Positions 8,385 through 16,865 of a stretch of DNA of 64,000 bases are shown piece by piece (positions within the stretch are counted from its first letter, which is position 1; every line of letters begins with the position of its first letter). This DNA comes from Phycisphaerales bacterium AB-hyl4 (lineage in GTDB: Bacteria; Planctomycetota; Phycisphaerae; Phycisphaerales; Phycisphaeraceae), in contig JBGUBD010000010.1 in the NCBI GenBank assembly GCA_041821185.1, positions 62,001-126,000 on the forward strand, written 5' to 3'. The notes beneath the pieces are model-generated. The model ran no database searches, was not told the origin of the DNA, and saw nothing but the letters and a program-made list of their open reading frames with translations. Position numbers and translations under genes: made by a program.

Positions 8385-9371
8385 ATGCTTTGGGATCTGC
8401 TCGTCCAACTTGGAGTGATCGCTTATACGGTGGTGCTGCCGTTGCTGCTGATGATCGGCATCGGCTACGTGGTTCAGCGCGCGCTGGGGCTGGAGATGGC
8501 GACGCTCACCCGGCTGAACTTCTACCTCGTCGTGCCGGGCATGGTGTACTTCGTTCTGGTCGACTCCGACGTCGCGTGGGGCGATATCGGCACGGTGGTG
8601 GGCTTCAGTCTGCTGGCGATGATCGTGTGGACGGGCATGACGCTGCTGGTCGCCCGGCTAAGGGGGGTGGAGCGCGACCAACGGCGAGCGATGCTCATGT
8701 CCGTCATCTTCTACAACGCGGGCAACTACGGCCTGCCGTTGCAGGAGCTGGCCTTCCGGCCCGTCGGCCGAAGCGAACTGGCGATGGGGCTGCAGGTGTT
8801 CGTCATGCTGGTGCAGAACCTCACCAGCTTCACGATCGGCATTCTGCTGGCGGCCGGCCGATCGGGTGATGGCATGTGGAAGCGGAACCTGGTTCAGATT
8901 CTGAAGTTTCCGCCGATTTACGCGGTGGCCGCTGCCGGGCTGACGATCGCCGTGCGTCACCTGCTGGGCGATCGCAGCGATGACGTCGCTAACGCGCTCG
9001 AGCCGTTCTGGGACACGGTGCTTTATGTCAAGGACGGGTTCGTCGTGATTGCACTGGCCACGCTGGGGGCGCAGCTGGCGAACGTGACGCGCGGCCAGGT
9101 CTATTACCCGGTGACGACGACGGTCGTGCTTCGGCTGCTGGCGGCGCCGCTGGTGGGGTTCGTGTTGATCTGGCTGATGGGGATTGAGGGGTTGACGGCG
9201 CAGGTGCTGCTGATTTCGACCGCAACGCCGACGAGTGTGAACTGCTTGCTGCTGTGCCTGCAGTTTAAGAATCATCCGGACTATGTGGCGCGAAGCGTGT
9301 TTTACTCGACGGTGCTTTCGCCGGTGACGGTGACGCTGGTGATTCTGCTGGCACGCGGGGGGGTGGTTTAG
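8385..9371 (+). CDS. AEC-family transporter (auxin efflux carrier superfamily)
   Basis: This 328-residue membrane protein has about ten hydrophobic segments. It shows the AEC two-halves layout, with LNFYLVVPGMVYFVLV in the first half, the central FYNAGNYGLPL motif (the conserved N-x-x-N/G-P-like bend) and STATPTSVNCLLLC near the end. Members export organic acids such as malate or are uncharacterised; the substrate here cannot be predicted. TAAACT occurs 8 nt before the ATG without a Shine-Dalgarno, so the transcript may be leaderless. The gene is followed by a TTTCTGG-type simple-repeat stretch before ruvX, which is convergent. Confidence 0.88.
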   Translation: MLWDLLVQLGVIAYTVVLPLLLMIGIGYVVQRALGLEMATLTRLNFYLVVPGMVYFVLVDSDVAWGDIGTVVGFSLLAMIVWTGMTLLVARLRGVERDQRRAMLMSVIFYNAGNYGLPLQELAFRPVGRSELAMGLQVFVMLVQNLTSFTIGILLAAGRSGDGMWKRNLVQILKFPPIYAVAAAGLTIAVRHLLGDRSDDVANALEPFWDTVLYVKDGFVVIALATLGAQLANVTRGQVYYPVTTTVVLRLLAAPLVGFVLIWLMGIEGLTAQVLLISTATPTSVNCLLLCLQFKNHPDYVARSVFYSTVLSPVTVTLVILLARGGVV

Positions 9372-9379
9372 TTTGGGGC

Positions 9380-9420
9380 AGGGGTTTCTGATTTGTGGTT
9401 TGTGGTTTCTCGTTTCTGGA
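9380..9420. repeat. TTTCTGG/TTTGTGG simple-repeat tract
   Basis: The AEC stop is followed by reiterated GTTTCTG, GTTTGTGG and GTTTCTCG units. The same vocabulary recurs at 9900-9990, 10760-10785, 11361-11440, 27440-27470 and inside the debranching gene at 42998-43065. Confidence 0.6.
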
Positions 9421-9459
9421 TGGGCGGGGGGGATGGGGCGAGAGGGAGGGCGGGGTGCG

Positions 9460-9876
9460 TTATGGGGTGCGTTTTGAATTGAGGAAGTCTTGAAGGATGA
9501 CTGCGGCGGCGAGGGCGTCGCGGCGGGCTTTTTTCTGCTTGTGCGTCAAGCCTGTCTGAGCCATCTGGCGGTTGGCGGCGTCGGAGCTGAGGCGTTCGTC
9601 AACGGGGTGGACAGGAAGATTGAAGCGTTGGGTGAGTTGGTCGGCGAAGGCCTGGGCGTGTTTCGCGGCGGGGCCTGGCGAGCCGTCCATGTTCAGGGGC
9701 ATGCCGAGGACGAGGGCGTCGGGGCCATGCTCGTCGATGAGTTTGGCGAGGCGGTTGAGTCGCTCGGCGTCGCTGGTGGTGGTGATGACGTCGATGGGCG
9801 TGGCGAGGCCGGTGGTGTCGTCGCCGGTGGCGATGCCGGTGCGTTTTGCGCCGAGGTCGATGGCGAGGTATCGCAT
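9460..9876 (-). CDS. ruvX: Putative pre-16S rRNA nuclease / Holliday junction resolvase-like protein
   Basis: This is a YqgF-family RNase H-fold protein involved in 16S rRNA 5' maturation. The family signature is present: MRYLAIDLGAKRTGIATGD with the metal-binding Asp, LVLGMPLNMDG, VDERLSS, and the C-terminal basic KKARRDALAAAVILQDFL with the last catalytic Asp. At 138 residues the length is normal. There is no Shine-Dalgarno; TAAACT lies 6 nt before the ATG at 9876, which fits a leaderless transcript. The gene is convergent with the AEC carrier and divergent from the TVP38 protein. Confidence 0.95.
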   Translation of the reverse strand: MRYLAIDLGAKRTGIATGDDTTGLATPIDVITTTSDAERLNRLAKLIDEHGPDALVLGMPLNMDGSPGPAAKHAQAFADQLTQRFNLPVHPVDERLSSDAANRQMAQTGLTHKQKKARRDALAAAVILQDFLNSKRTP

Positions 9877-9933
9877 GGGGGGAGTTTAGCGTAGGGGGTG
9901 GTTTTAGTTTCTGGTTTCTGGGTGGGGGACACT

Positions 9934-9950
9934 CACGGATTCAATCCGTG
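9934..9950. repeat. CACGGATT/AATCCGTG hairpin
   Basis: This short stem belongs to the CCCACGGATnnnATCCGTGGG family, also seen at 17434-17461 and 27406-27428. It is embedded in a TTTCTGG simple-repeat tract. Confidence 0.6.
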
Positions 9951-10018
9951 GGCTTCGGGGCTGGTTTCTGGTTATTGGTTTGTGGTTGGGTTGGGGGGAT
10001 GGGCTACACTTCATGTCT

Positions 10019-10759
10019 ATGGGTACTGATGTGGATGAACAGACGAAAGAGAAGCGTCGGCTTGGGCGTCAGCTCGGGCCGTTGGGCGTGCTGGCGGGGG
10101 CGGCGGCGTTGCTTCCGCCGGTGGGTGGGCTGGTGGTGCTGGGTACGTTGGACGTGGTGGGGCCGTGGCTGGCGGATCGGCCAGCGGTGGGGTTGATGCT
10201 TTATGTGACGGGTTTTGTGGTATTTGCGGGTCTGGCGTTGTTGCCGACGTATGCGCAGGCGGTGCTGGGTGGGTGGGCGTTTGGTTTCGTGTGGGGATAC
10301 CCGGCGGCGTTGGTGGGGTTTGTGGGTGCGTCGTGGCTGGGGTATGCGGTGGCGAGTCGGTTTGCTCGGCCGGGTGCGCAGGCGGCGATTGACGAGCGGC
10401 CGCAGTGGCGTGCGATTCAGCGGGCGTTTCTGGGTCAGGGGTTCTGGCGGACGACGGTGCTGGTGGCGTTGGTGCGGTTGCCGCCGGTGTCGCCGTTTGC
10501 GATGACGAACATGGTGCTGGCTGGCGCGGGCGTTGGGCGAGGGGCGTACCTGCTGGGCACGCTGGCGGGCATGGCGCCGCGGACGGGGCTGGCGGTGTTC
10601 GCCGCGGCGGGGGTGGCGCAATGGCGAGAAGCAGAGATGCCGGGCGACTGGGTGTACGTGCTCGGGGCGGCGGCGACGGTGGTCGTGCTGATCGTGCTGA
10701 CGTGGATCGGTCGGCGGGCGATGCGGACGGTGAAAGAAGCAGGAGCGGGGGAGGGGTAG
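10019..10759 (+). CDS. TVP38/TMEM64-family membrane protein (VTT/SNARE-associated domain)
   Basis: This integral membrane protein has about six hydrophobic segments and the VTT-domain core. That core runs LPTYAQAVLGGWAFGFVWGY, VGFVGASWLGYAVASRFARP, then VRLPPVSPFAMTNMVLAGAG and LAGMAPRTGL. DedA/VTT proteins are linked to lipid scrambling or membrane homeostasis. Three in-frame starts exist (9980, 10013, 10019). The ATG at 10019 is preferred because TACACT lies 8 nt upstream, the spacing seen at other SD-less genes here, and because earlier starts add a non-conserved segment. It is flanked by simple repeats and precedes an Rrf2 regulator on the same strand. Confidence 0.85.
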   Translation: MGTDVDEQTKEKRRLGRQLGPLGVLAGAAALLPPVGGLVVLGTLDVVGPWLADRPAVGLMLYVTGFVVFAGLALLPTYAQAVLGGWAFGFVWGYPAALVGFVGASWLGYAVASRFARPGAQAAIDERPQWRAIQRAFLGQGFWRTTVLVALVRLPPVSPFAMTNMVLAGAGVGRGAYLLGTLAGMAPRTGLAVFAAAGVAQWREAEMPGDWVYVLGAAATVVVLIVLTWIGRRAMRTVKEAGAGEG

Positions 10760-10872
10760 GGTTTCTCGTTTCTGGTTTCGGGTTAATGGGGGGAGGGGGG
10801 GTGTGGTTATTTGAGTGCGGGAAAGGAGACCTGTAGCTATGATTGTGTTTTACTCGTGGAGGATTGAAAGAG

Positions 10873-11355
10873 ATGATCTATTCCAGTGCCTGTGCCTATG
10901 CCATTCGTGCGTTGAGTTGGTTGGCACTGAAGAACCCGCAGGGCTATACGCTGCTGGATGAGCTTTGCGAGCAGACGGACCTGCCGCGGCATTTTCTGGC
11001 GAAGGTGTTTCAGGATCTGGTGCGTGCGGGGGTGCTGGTGAGTGCTCGCGGCCGAGGCGGCGGCTTTGCGCTCGCGCGGCCGGCGGACTCGATTCGGCTG
11101 ATGGAGGTTGTGGAGGCAATCGACGGCACGCAGGCGTTGAAGCAGTGTGTGGTGGGGATGGCGCGTTGTAATGATGAGCAGCCTTGCCCGCAGCACGATC
11201 AGTGGAAGCCGTTGCGTTCGCAGATTCGCGCGTTTCTGGATGAGACGACGCTGTTGCGGGCGAGCGAGACGCTGAACCGCAAGCTGGAGTTGATTGGCGC
11301 GACGAGCCCCGCCGAGGCGCTGGCTCGCGATATGGGTCCGAAGCGGAAGCGGTGA
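10873..11355 (+). CDS. Rrf2-family transcriptional regulator (possible Fe-S sensor)
   Basis: The winged-helix Rrf2 domain is clear: YAIRALSWLA, LAKVFQDLVRAGVLVSARGRGGGFALARPADSI, then the dimer helix. Three cysteines in QCVVGMARCNDEQPCPQH occupy the place where IscR, NsrR and RsrR bind their Fe-S cluster. A redox, iron or NO-sensing role is therefore likely. The ATG at 10873 is chosen because GGAGG lies 10 nt upstream and the domain starts right there; an upstream in-frame ATG at 10843 has no such site. No isc/suf or NO-detoxification gene is adjacent, so the target is unknown. Length is about 160 residues, normal for the family. Confidence 0.92.
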   Translation: MIYSSACAYAIRALSWLALKNPQGYTLLDELCEQTDLPRHFLAKVFQDLVRAGVLVSARGRGGGFALARPADSIRLMEVVEAIDGTQALKQCVVGMARCNDEQPCPQHDQWKPLRSQIRAFLDETTLLRASETLNRKLELIGATSPAEALARDMGPKRKR

Positions 11356-11360
11356 AATCA

Positions 11361-11440
11361 GTTTCGAGTTTCGAGTTTCGAGTTGGCGATCGCGTCCCTT
11401 GCTCTCAAACTAGAAACTCAAGACTCGAAACTAGAAACTT
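11361..11440. repeat. TTTCGAG / CTCGAAA inverted simple repeat
   Basis: Tandem GTTTCGA units (11361-11385) are mirrored by ACTAGAAACTC and ACTCGAAAC units (11405-11440), forming an imperfect hairpin. It sits between the Rrf2 gene and the GT-C gene. The same unit appears in frame inside the ABC-ATPase gene at 48051-48082. Confidence 0.75.
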
Positions 11441-11461
11441 CCTTCAGGTAGACTGTTTCCC

Positions 11462-13621
11462 GTGACAGACGTCCCTTCGCCGAGTCTGTATCGGCCGATG
11501 ATTGGCTTTGCCTTCGCGGTAACGCTGCTGGCGACGATATGGGTCGCGAGCCAGGGCGATGTTGTGCCTGTGCAGCCGTTGGCGTTTGTGGCGGTGCTCG
11601 CGGTGGTGATGGAAGCGGCACCGGTGCTGGCGGGGGTGTGGCTGGGCGCGGCGGGGCTGGGGTATGTGCTGCGGGTGGCGCTCGTGCCGACGCTGGCGCG
11701 GGGTCGGCTGGTCGTTCAGTTGGGGCTGGGCATGGCGGCGATGCTCGTGCTTGCGTGGGCGCTGGCGTGGGCGGGGCTGTTGCACATGGCGTCGGCGTGG
11801 GGGCTTTGCGCGGCGGGGGCGGCGCTGCTGGGGGTCCAATGGATCATGGAACGGCGGGAGACGGCGGCGGCGCTGGCGAGCGACGACGACGCCGGTCCGC
11901 CGTTGCGGTTTGAACATGCATGGTCATGGATGGCGTTGTTGTGGGCTTTGCCGACGGGGTTGCTGGTGGTGGCGGCGACGTGTCCGCCGGGCACGTTGTG
12001 GCGGGTTGAGGCGTTTGGCTATGACGTGATGAGCTATCACCTTCAGCTGCCGCGCGAGTGGCTCGCGGCGGGCGCGATGGCGGGGCTGGAGCACAACGTT
12101 TACAGCTATCTGCCGAGCCTGGTCGAGGCGGGCTACATGCAGTTGGGGGCGATGCACGGCTCGGTCTCGTCGGCGATCTACACCGCCCAACTGTTTCACG
12201 CGAGCCTGGCGGTGCTGGCGGCGGCGGGGGTGACGCAGGCGGTGCGGCATTTTGTCGATGCCGGGCCGGCGGTCGCGGCCGGGGCGGTGCTTCTGGCTGT
12301 GCCGTGGGTATTGGTGACGGGGTCGCTGGCGTATAACGAGATGGCGGTGCTCGCGTTCATGGCGGTGGCACTGGTGGTGCTGTTCGATGTGGTGAGCGAA
12401 CGCTGGGGCGGCGCGGCGGTGGTCGGGTTGCTGGTGGGCGCGGCGACGCTGGCGAAGCTCACGGCCGGCTTTTTCGTGGCAGTGCCGCTGGCACTGGTGC
12501 TGCTGACAAGATGGAACCATGCGCTGCGCTGGCGGCAGCCACCGCGATGGCAGGTGGGGGTAAAGGCGGCGGCGATCGCGGGCGTGGCGGGGGCGTTGAT
12601 GCTGGCCCCCTACCTGGTGCGCAACTTCACATGGACGGGCAACCCGGTATTCCCATTCGCGACGGGCATGTTGGGCGCGGGCCACTGGGATGACGACCTG
12701 ACCCGGCGATGGGACGAGGGACATGGCCTGGCGTGGGACGATGCGAACCGCTTCGAAGCGTTTCATCGGCAATGGCTGCTGAACACCGGCTACGGCGCGC
12801 TCGGCGGCGACGACACGCCGGTGGAAACGCAGAACATCGCCCGCTTCGATCAGGAAGGCGGCTTCCCGCTGTTGTGGGTGGTGATGCTCGGCAGTGTAAT
12901 GTTCTGCGTGACACGGCCGGGGCTGCGGCGGGCGGTTGGGGCGATGGGGCTGGTGCTCGGTGTGCAGTTCGCGTTCTGGCTGTTGGCGACACACTTGCAA
13001 AGTCGGTTTCTGATTCCAACGCTCGTGCCGGCGGCGCTGCTGGCGGGCATCGGGTTTGGTCGACTGGCGGTGTTGACGCAGACGCGGGTGGCGTGGCTTT
13101 GGCCGTTGACGGCGAGCGTGGTGGTGCTGCTGCTGACGCTGTCGAGTTTGACGACACTGTTCAACCAGACGCAGCGCGTTCGGCTGGACGACGGCCGAGT
13201 CGTGCCCGCACCGCTATGGGCGCTGATCGACTCGCGATCAACAGACGATGCGTCGGCGGTCGGCGGCGTGGGCGGACATCCGATCAACGACCTGCCTACA
13301 CAGTCGCGGACGCTGCTGGTGGCCGACAGCAGTCCGCTGCTGTATCTCGAGCGCCCGTTCGTTTATCACACGGCGTTCGACGCGAGCCCACTGGGTGAGA
13401 TGATTCGCGAAGCCGAGGGTGACGCTGGGCGTGTGAATAAAAAGCTGCGCGAGGCGGGCATCACGCATATCTGGGTGAGCTGGTCGGAGTTGGATCGGCT
13501 GCACGCGACGTATGGACATGATCGTGACGTGACGCGCGAGACGCTTGGCGAGTTGATCGACACGGGCTGGCAACGCGTGTCGGACCACGGGCGGTCAGCG
13601 ACGTTGTTCGCATTGCCGTGA
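11462..13621 (+). CDS. Multi-pass membrane glycosyltransferase, GT-C fold (ArnT/PMT-like)
   Basis: This 719-residue protein has at least twelve membrane helices and a soluble C-terminal domain of about 130 residues. The first large extracytoplasmic loop contains FGYDVMSYHLQLPREWL, matching the acidic residue and Y-H-L-P-like pattern of lipid-phosphate-sugar-dependent GT-C enzymes. A later loop carries APYLVRNFTWTGNPVFPF, also typical. It probably transfers a sugar from a polyprenyl carrier outside the inner membrane; donor and acceptor are unknown. The start is GTG with no Shine-Dalgarno, and TAGACT lies 7 nt upstream. The gene follows an inverted simple repeat and is convergent with the acidic repeat protein. 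Confidence 0.8.
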   Translation: MTDVPSPSLYRPMIGFAFAVTLLATIWVASQGDVVPVQPLAFVAVLAVVMEAAPVLAGVWLGAAGLGYVLRVALVPTLARGRLVVQLGLGMAAMLVLAWALAWAGLLHMASAWGLCAAGAALLGVQWIMERRETAAALASDDDAGPPLRFEHAWSWMALLWALPTGLLVVAATCPPGTLWRVEAFGYDVMSYHLQLPREWLAAGAMAGLEHNVYSYLPSLVEAGYMQLGAMHGSVSSAIYTAQLFHASLAVLAAAGVTQAVRHFVDAGPAVAAGAVLLAVPWVLVTGSLAYNEMAVLAFMAVALVVLFDVVSERWGGAAVVGLLVGAATLAKLTAGFFVAVPLALVLLTRWNHALRWRQPPRWQVGVKAAAIAGVAGALMLAPYLVRNFTWTGNPVFPFATGMLGAGHWDDDLTRRWDEGHGLAWDDANRFEAFHRQWLLNTGYGALGGDDTPVETQNIARFDQEGGFPLLWVVMLGSVMFCVTRPGLRRAVGAMGLVLGVQFAFWLLATHLQSRFLIPTLVPAALLAGIGFGRLAVLTQTRVAWLWPLTASVVVLLLTLSSLTTLFNQTQRVRLDDGRVVPAPLWALIDSRSTDDASAVGGVGGHPINDLPTQSRTLLVADSSPLLYLERPFVYHTAFDASPLGEMIREAEGDAGRVNKKLREAGITHIWVSWSELDRLHATYGHDRDVTRETLGELIDTGWQRVSDHGRSATLFALP

Positions 13622-13640
13622 CCGCCGCTGCACTGCGGCG

Positions 13641-14999
13641 TCAGCTCAGCAGGCCGAAGATGACCACCATCAGGTTCGCGGCGGTCGTAAGGATGGCGGC
13701 GTAGCCGACGATGCGGCGGTTCTCGGGGCCGACGTATTCCAGCGGGCGGTTGACCAGAGCGCAACTGTGGCGGGCGACCCATTCCAACCGATCGACCTGG
13801 CGCTGCCACGCGGAAGCGGTGATGACGACGTCGGCTTCCGCTTCATCATCCGTCTGATCTGTTGCGGCAGCGGCGGGGCGAGCCTCGGGCTGGTCGTCGA
13901 GTTCCGCAGCCACGTCGGCAGCGCTGCCGGCTTCGGCGGTTTCCGCTTCCGGCGGCGACTCGAAAGACCAGTCGTCGTCATCGTCCGCCGCTTCGGCAGC
14001 GATGGCGGCGTCCGTGCTGGTGATGTCGTCTTCCAGCAGTTCGTCGGGCGATTCGAAACCGCCCTCTATCTCGTCAGACGCCGCTTCGGCGGTCGCGGTA
14101 ACCGGGGCGGGGGCAGCGTCGGCAGGCTCGTCGGCACTGGCCGGTTGCTCGGCGGCCGGGGCGGTGGCGGGGGTTGGCTCTGGCTCGACGGCCTGGATGT
14201 CGCCAACCGACTCGTCCGCCTGCTCCGCAAGCATTTTGTCGATCTGCTCGATGAGGACGGCATCGTCGGATTCTTCTTCTTCCGCCGCGTCCCCCTCGGC
14301 CGAGGCGTCCGATGTCGACGGCGGCATCGCCGACGCTGGTTGTGTTTCGACATGCTGCTGACCGGGGGCCGACGCGGGCTCAGCCTCGCGTGCGGCTGGA
14401 GCGGCAGGCTCGGCTGACTCGACAGCCAAAGGCGGCGCAACGCGAGGGGGCGGCTCCGCCTCGGCAGCGTCGGGCTCGGGGCCGGTCTCGGCAGCGGGTT
14501 CGGGCGCGGCCTCTGCTTCTGCCTCCAACTGTTGTGGCGATTCAAACGTGCCGGCAAGATCATCGATCTCCGCTGGGTCGGCTTCGTCCAACAGCGATTG
14601 AATCTGGTCCGCCAGGTCTGCCCCCAACGCATCAGGCGCGGACGCCGCTGCCGCAGGTTGCTCCGGCTCGACGGGTTCAGCCGGCGGCGAGGGTGTTGGC
14701 GGTGATGATGATGGCGATGGCGGTGACGCGGCTTCCAGTGGCGGCGTTGTCGGGGCAGGCTCTGCGATCGTCGACGGTGAGGCGGGGACGGCGGCGGGGG
14801 CATTGCCGACCGGGGCATCCGCTTCCTGGGCCAGCAGCGCATCAAGCTGCGCCGCGAGGTCGGAGGCCTCGTCGCGCGTCGCCTGCTCGCCCGGTTTGGC
14901 CGACTTGGCCGGCTTGGCCGAGGTCTTGGAGCCCTTGTTGGATGCCGACTGGTTCAAAACGTTCGCTTCCCGTGCGTCGTCCGAATTGACGCCACGCAT
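13641..14999 (-). CDS. Acidic Ala/Pro/Glu-rich tail-anchored protein with internal repeats
   Basis: I recognise no family. The 452-residue protein is mostly low complexity (Ala, Pro, Glu, Asp, Ser). Three related helices stand out: LAAQLDALLAQEADAP, LADQIQSLLDEADPAE and LIEQIDKMLAEQADES. Three FESP motifs also recur (TFESPQQLE, GFESPDELL, SFESPPEA). A final basic/aromatic segment (WQRQVDRLEWVARHS) precedes one C-terminal helix (GYAAILTTAANLMVVIFGLL), so it is probably tail-anchored with a long disordered cytoplasmic domain. The ATG at 14999 is preferred over the frame's first ATG at 15251, which would overlap the divergent rsmE start. It may act as a scaffold displaying short linear motifs. 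Confidence 0.65.
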   Translation of the reverse strand: MRGVNSDDAREANVLNQSASNKGSKTSAKPAKSAKPGEQATRDEASDLAAQLDALLAQEADAPVGNAPAAVPASPSTIAEPAPTTPPLEAASPPSPSSSPPTPSPPAEPVEPEQPAAAASAPDALGADLADQIQSLLDEADPAEIDDLAGTFESPQQLEAEAEAAPEPAAETGPEPDAAEAEPPPRVAPPLAVESAEPAAPAAREAEPASAPGQQHVETQPASAMPPSTSDASAEGDAAEEEESDDAVLIEQIDKMLAEQADESVGDIQAVEPEPTPATAPAAEQPASADEPADAAPAPVTATAEAASDEIEGGFESPDELLEDDITSTDAAIAAEAADDDDDWSFESPPEAETAEAGSAADVAAELDDQPEARPAAAATDQTDDEAEADVVITASAWQRQVDRLEWVARHSCALVNRPLEYVGPENRRIVGYAAILTTAANLMVVIFGLLS

Positions 15000-15208
15000 T
15001 CGGACGGGCGACAATCTCACCGGGCATCTGGTCGAACCGTCACGACACGACCGCCCGCTATAGGCTGTTATCGACCAGCGCGGCGAGAAACTCAAGCCCG
15101 ACCCGCCATAAGCCGATGGATCAGCCAAGCCCCCGGAAGTTTTCCCCCGCCCCACCCCCGATTGCCCCACCCCGGAACACCCCGGAACGCCCGCGCTCGG
15201 ACCTGCCC

Positions 15209-15931
15209 ATGGCCAACGCCGCTGCCCGATTTTACTGTCCGAACCTGCCACACCCCCGGCTTGCCGGCTCGCGTTGCGAACTCGACGCCCACGAGTCGCA
15301 TCATGCGCGCAAAGTCTTGCGCCTCAAGCCCGGAGCGCCGGTGGAGCTGTTCGATGGCGCTGGGGGCCTGGCGCGTGGCCGACTGGTCGACTATGACGGG
15401 CGGACGGCGTTGTGCGAGGTCAACTCGGTGGAGCGGATTGATCCGCTTCGGCCACAGATCGTTGTCGCCGCGGCGGTGCCCAAGGCCGGCCGCGCCGAGC
15501 CAATGGTCAACCAGCTCAGCCAGGTTGGGGCTGACCGGTTTGTGCCGATGATGACGCAGCGCAGCGTCGTCGACCCGCGCGAGGGCAAACTCGAACGCTT
15601 CGAGCGGCATGCGATCGAGTCGGCCAAGCAGTGCAGCCGACTGCACGTGCTCACCGTCGAGGCGGCGCAATCGTTTGAAACATTATTAACCGACACGGCC
15701 GACGTTCGGCTGCTGGCGGCGCCGGGCGACGGTTCGCCGACGGACTTGCCCGAGCGTGTGCATCGCGCGGCGCGGGTGCTGGTGCTTGTCGGGCCGGAGG
15801 GTGGCTTTACCGACGAGGAACTGACGGCTGCGGACAAGGCAGGGTTTGAACGCTGGGCGTTCGGGCCTTACGTGATGCGCATCGAGACGGCGGCGGTGGT
15901 CGCGGCGGCAATGCTGCGACAGCTATCGTAA
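15209..15931 (+). CDS. rsmE: 16S rRNA m3U1498 methyltransferase
   Basis: RsmE is a SPOUT-class enzyme that methylates N3 of U1498 in 16S rRNA. The N-terminal PUA-like domain is visible (ESHHARKVLRLKPGAPVELFDG). The catalytic trefoil-knot domain has VVAAAVPKAGRAE, QCSRLHV, the SAM-binding VLVGPEGGFTDEE and FGPYVMRIETAAVVA. The chosen ATG at 15209 gives 240 residues, the family norm; an in-frame ATG at 15116 adds 31 proline-rich residues unlike any RsmE. The gene is divergent from the acidic tail-anchored protein and is followed 58 bp later by a methyltransferase on the same strand. Confidence 0.93.
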   Translation: MANAAARFYCPNLPHPRLAGSRCELDAHESHHARKVLRLKPGAPVELFDGAGGLARGRLVDYDGRTALCEVNSVERIDPLRPQIVVAAAVPKAGRAEPMVNQLSQVGADRFVPMMTQRSVVDPREGKLERFERHAIESAKQCSRLHVLTVEAAQSFETLLTDTADVRLLAAPGDGSPTDLPERVHRAARVLVLVGPEGGFTDEELTAADKAGFERWAFGPYVMRIETAAVVAAAMLRQLS

Positions 15932-15989
15932 ATTTTGCGCTTCCCCGACCGCCAGTGGCAGCTACACTATCGGAACGAGGGAACCAAAC

Positions 15990-16748
15990 ATGCCGAACTA
16001 CGACCAGACGTTCAACGCCCGGGGGAATCTCTACAACGAAGCCATGACCATCTGCCCGGCCGCCCGCGAGCCGGAGCGCGAGCGGCTGCTCGCCCGACTG
16101 CAACCCTGCGCCGGCGAAGTGGTCGTCGATGCGCCGGCAGGCGGCGGCTATCTCGCGGAAGGCGTGGCGGCGCGTGGCGCGGAGGTGGTCTGCATCGAGC
16201 CGGCGGCGCGTTTCGCCGAGGCGATCGCCGGCCGATTCACGACGCACATCTGCCCGCTGACCGATATGCACCTGCCCGACAGCCAGGCGGACAAACTCGG
16301 CAGCCTTGCCGGGCTGCATCACCTGGACGCGGACGAGGTCGGCTGCTTCTTCCAACAGGCGTGGCGAGTGCTCAAGCCCGGCGGCCGCATCGTCGTCGCC
16401 GACGTTAAAGCCAACACACCCACGGCCACATTCCTTAACGGCCCGGTGGATGAATGGACCGAGACCGGCCACAAGGGTCGCTTCTTCGACGAGGGCATGT
16501 TCACCGAGCACCTCACCGCGGCCGGCTTTGAGCAGATCGAAGAAACATGGGACCAGTTCAGCTGGGACTACCCCGACCACGAGACGATGGTGTGTTTCGC
16601 GTGGCATTTGTTCGGCATGACGCGTGCCACCATGGAGATGGTCGAAGCCGCATTGACAGAACACCTCAAGCCATGGACCGATGACGCGGGTACGCATATG
16701 CGCTGGTCGCTGATCTATGCTTCCGCGATCAAGCCCGCCTACGCCTGA
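15990..16748 (+). CDS. Class I SAM-dependent methyltransferase
   Basis: The Rossmann-like SAM-binding domain runs from VVVDAPAGGGYLAEG (motif I, with Ala-Pro in place of the usual D-x-G-x-G) through VVCIEPAARFAEA to the post-motif LHHLDADEVGCFFQQAWRVL and KPGGRIVVADV. The substrate is unknown; the C-terminal half (DEWTETGHKGRFF, ETWDQFSWDYPDHE) has many aromatic residues that could form a small-molecule pocket. GAGGGA lies 8 nt before the ATG. It follows rsmE closely and precedes the ferritin-like gene by about 115 bp, all on the plus strand. Confidence 0.85.
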   Translation: MPNYDQTFNARGNLYNEAMTICPAAREPERERLLARLQPCAGEVVVDAPAGGGYLAEGVAARGAEVVCIEPAARFAEAIAGRFTTHICPLTDMHLPDSQADKLGSLAGLHHLDADEVGCFFQQAWRVLKPGGRIVVADVKANTPTATFLNGPVDEWTETGHKGRFFDEGMFTEHLTAAGFEQIEETWDQFSWDYPDHETMVCFAWHLFGMTRATMEMVEAALTEHLKPWTDDAGTHMRWSLIYASAIKPAYA

Positions 16749-16794
16749 GTGATCGCCAACAAGACGAACTTTGAAGTGGAGGATGCTCCGATCC

Positions 16795-16809
16795 ACCCAT
16801 ACAATGGGT
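16795..16809. promoter_or_regulatory. Palindrome ACCCAT-ACA-ATGGGT upstream of the ferritin-like gene
   Basis: A perfect 6-3-6 inverted repeat sits 57 bp upstream of the ferritin-like start, between it and the preceding methyltransferase. It overlaps a TACAAT hexamer, so it could be an operator over a -10 element. This is inference from position only. Confidence 0.35.
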
Positions 16810-16865
16810 GCGTAGTTACGTTGGACCCGAATCAAGCGCGATCAATCTGGAAGGATGCATCACCC

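Noticed and set aside
9380..11440. CRISPR array
   Set aside because: The TTTCTGG and TTTCGAG tracts have very short units with no unique spacers and no cas genes nearby.
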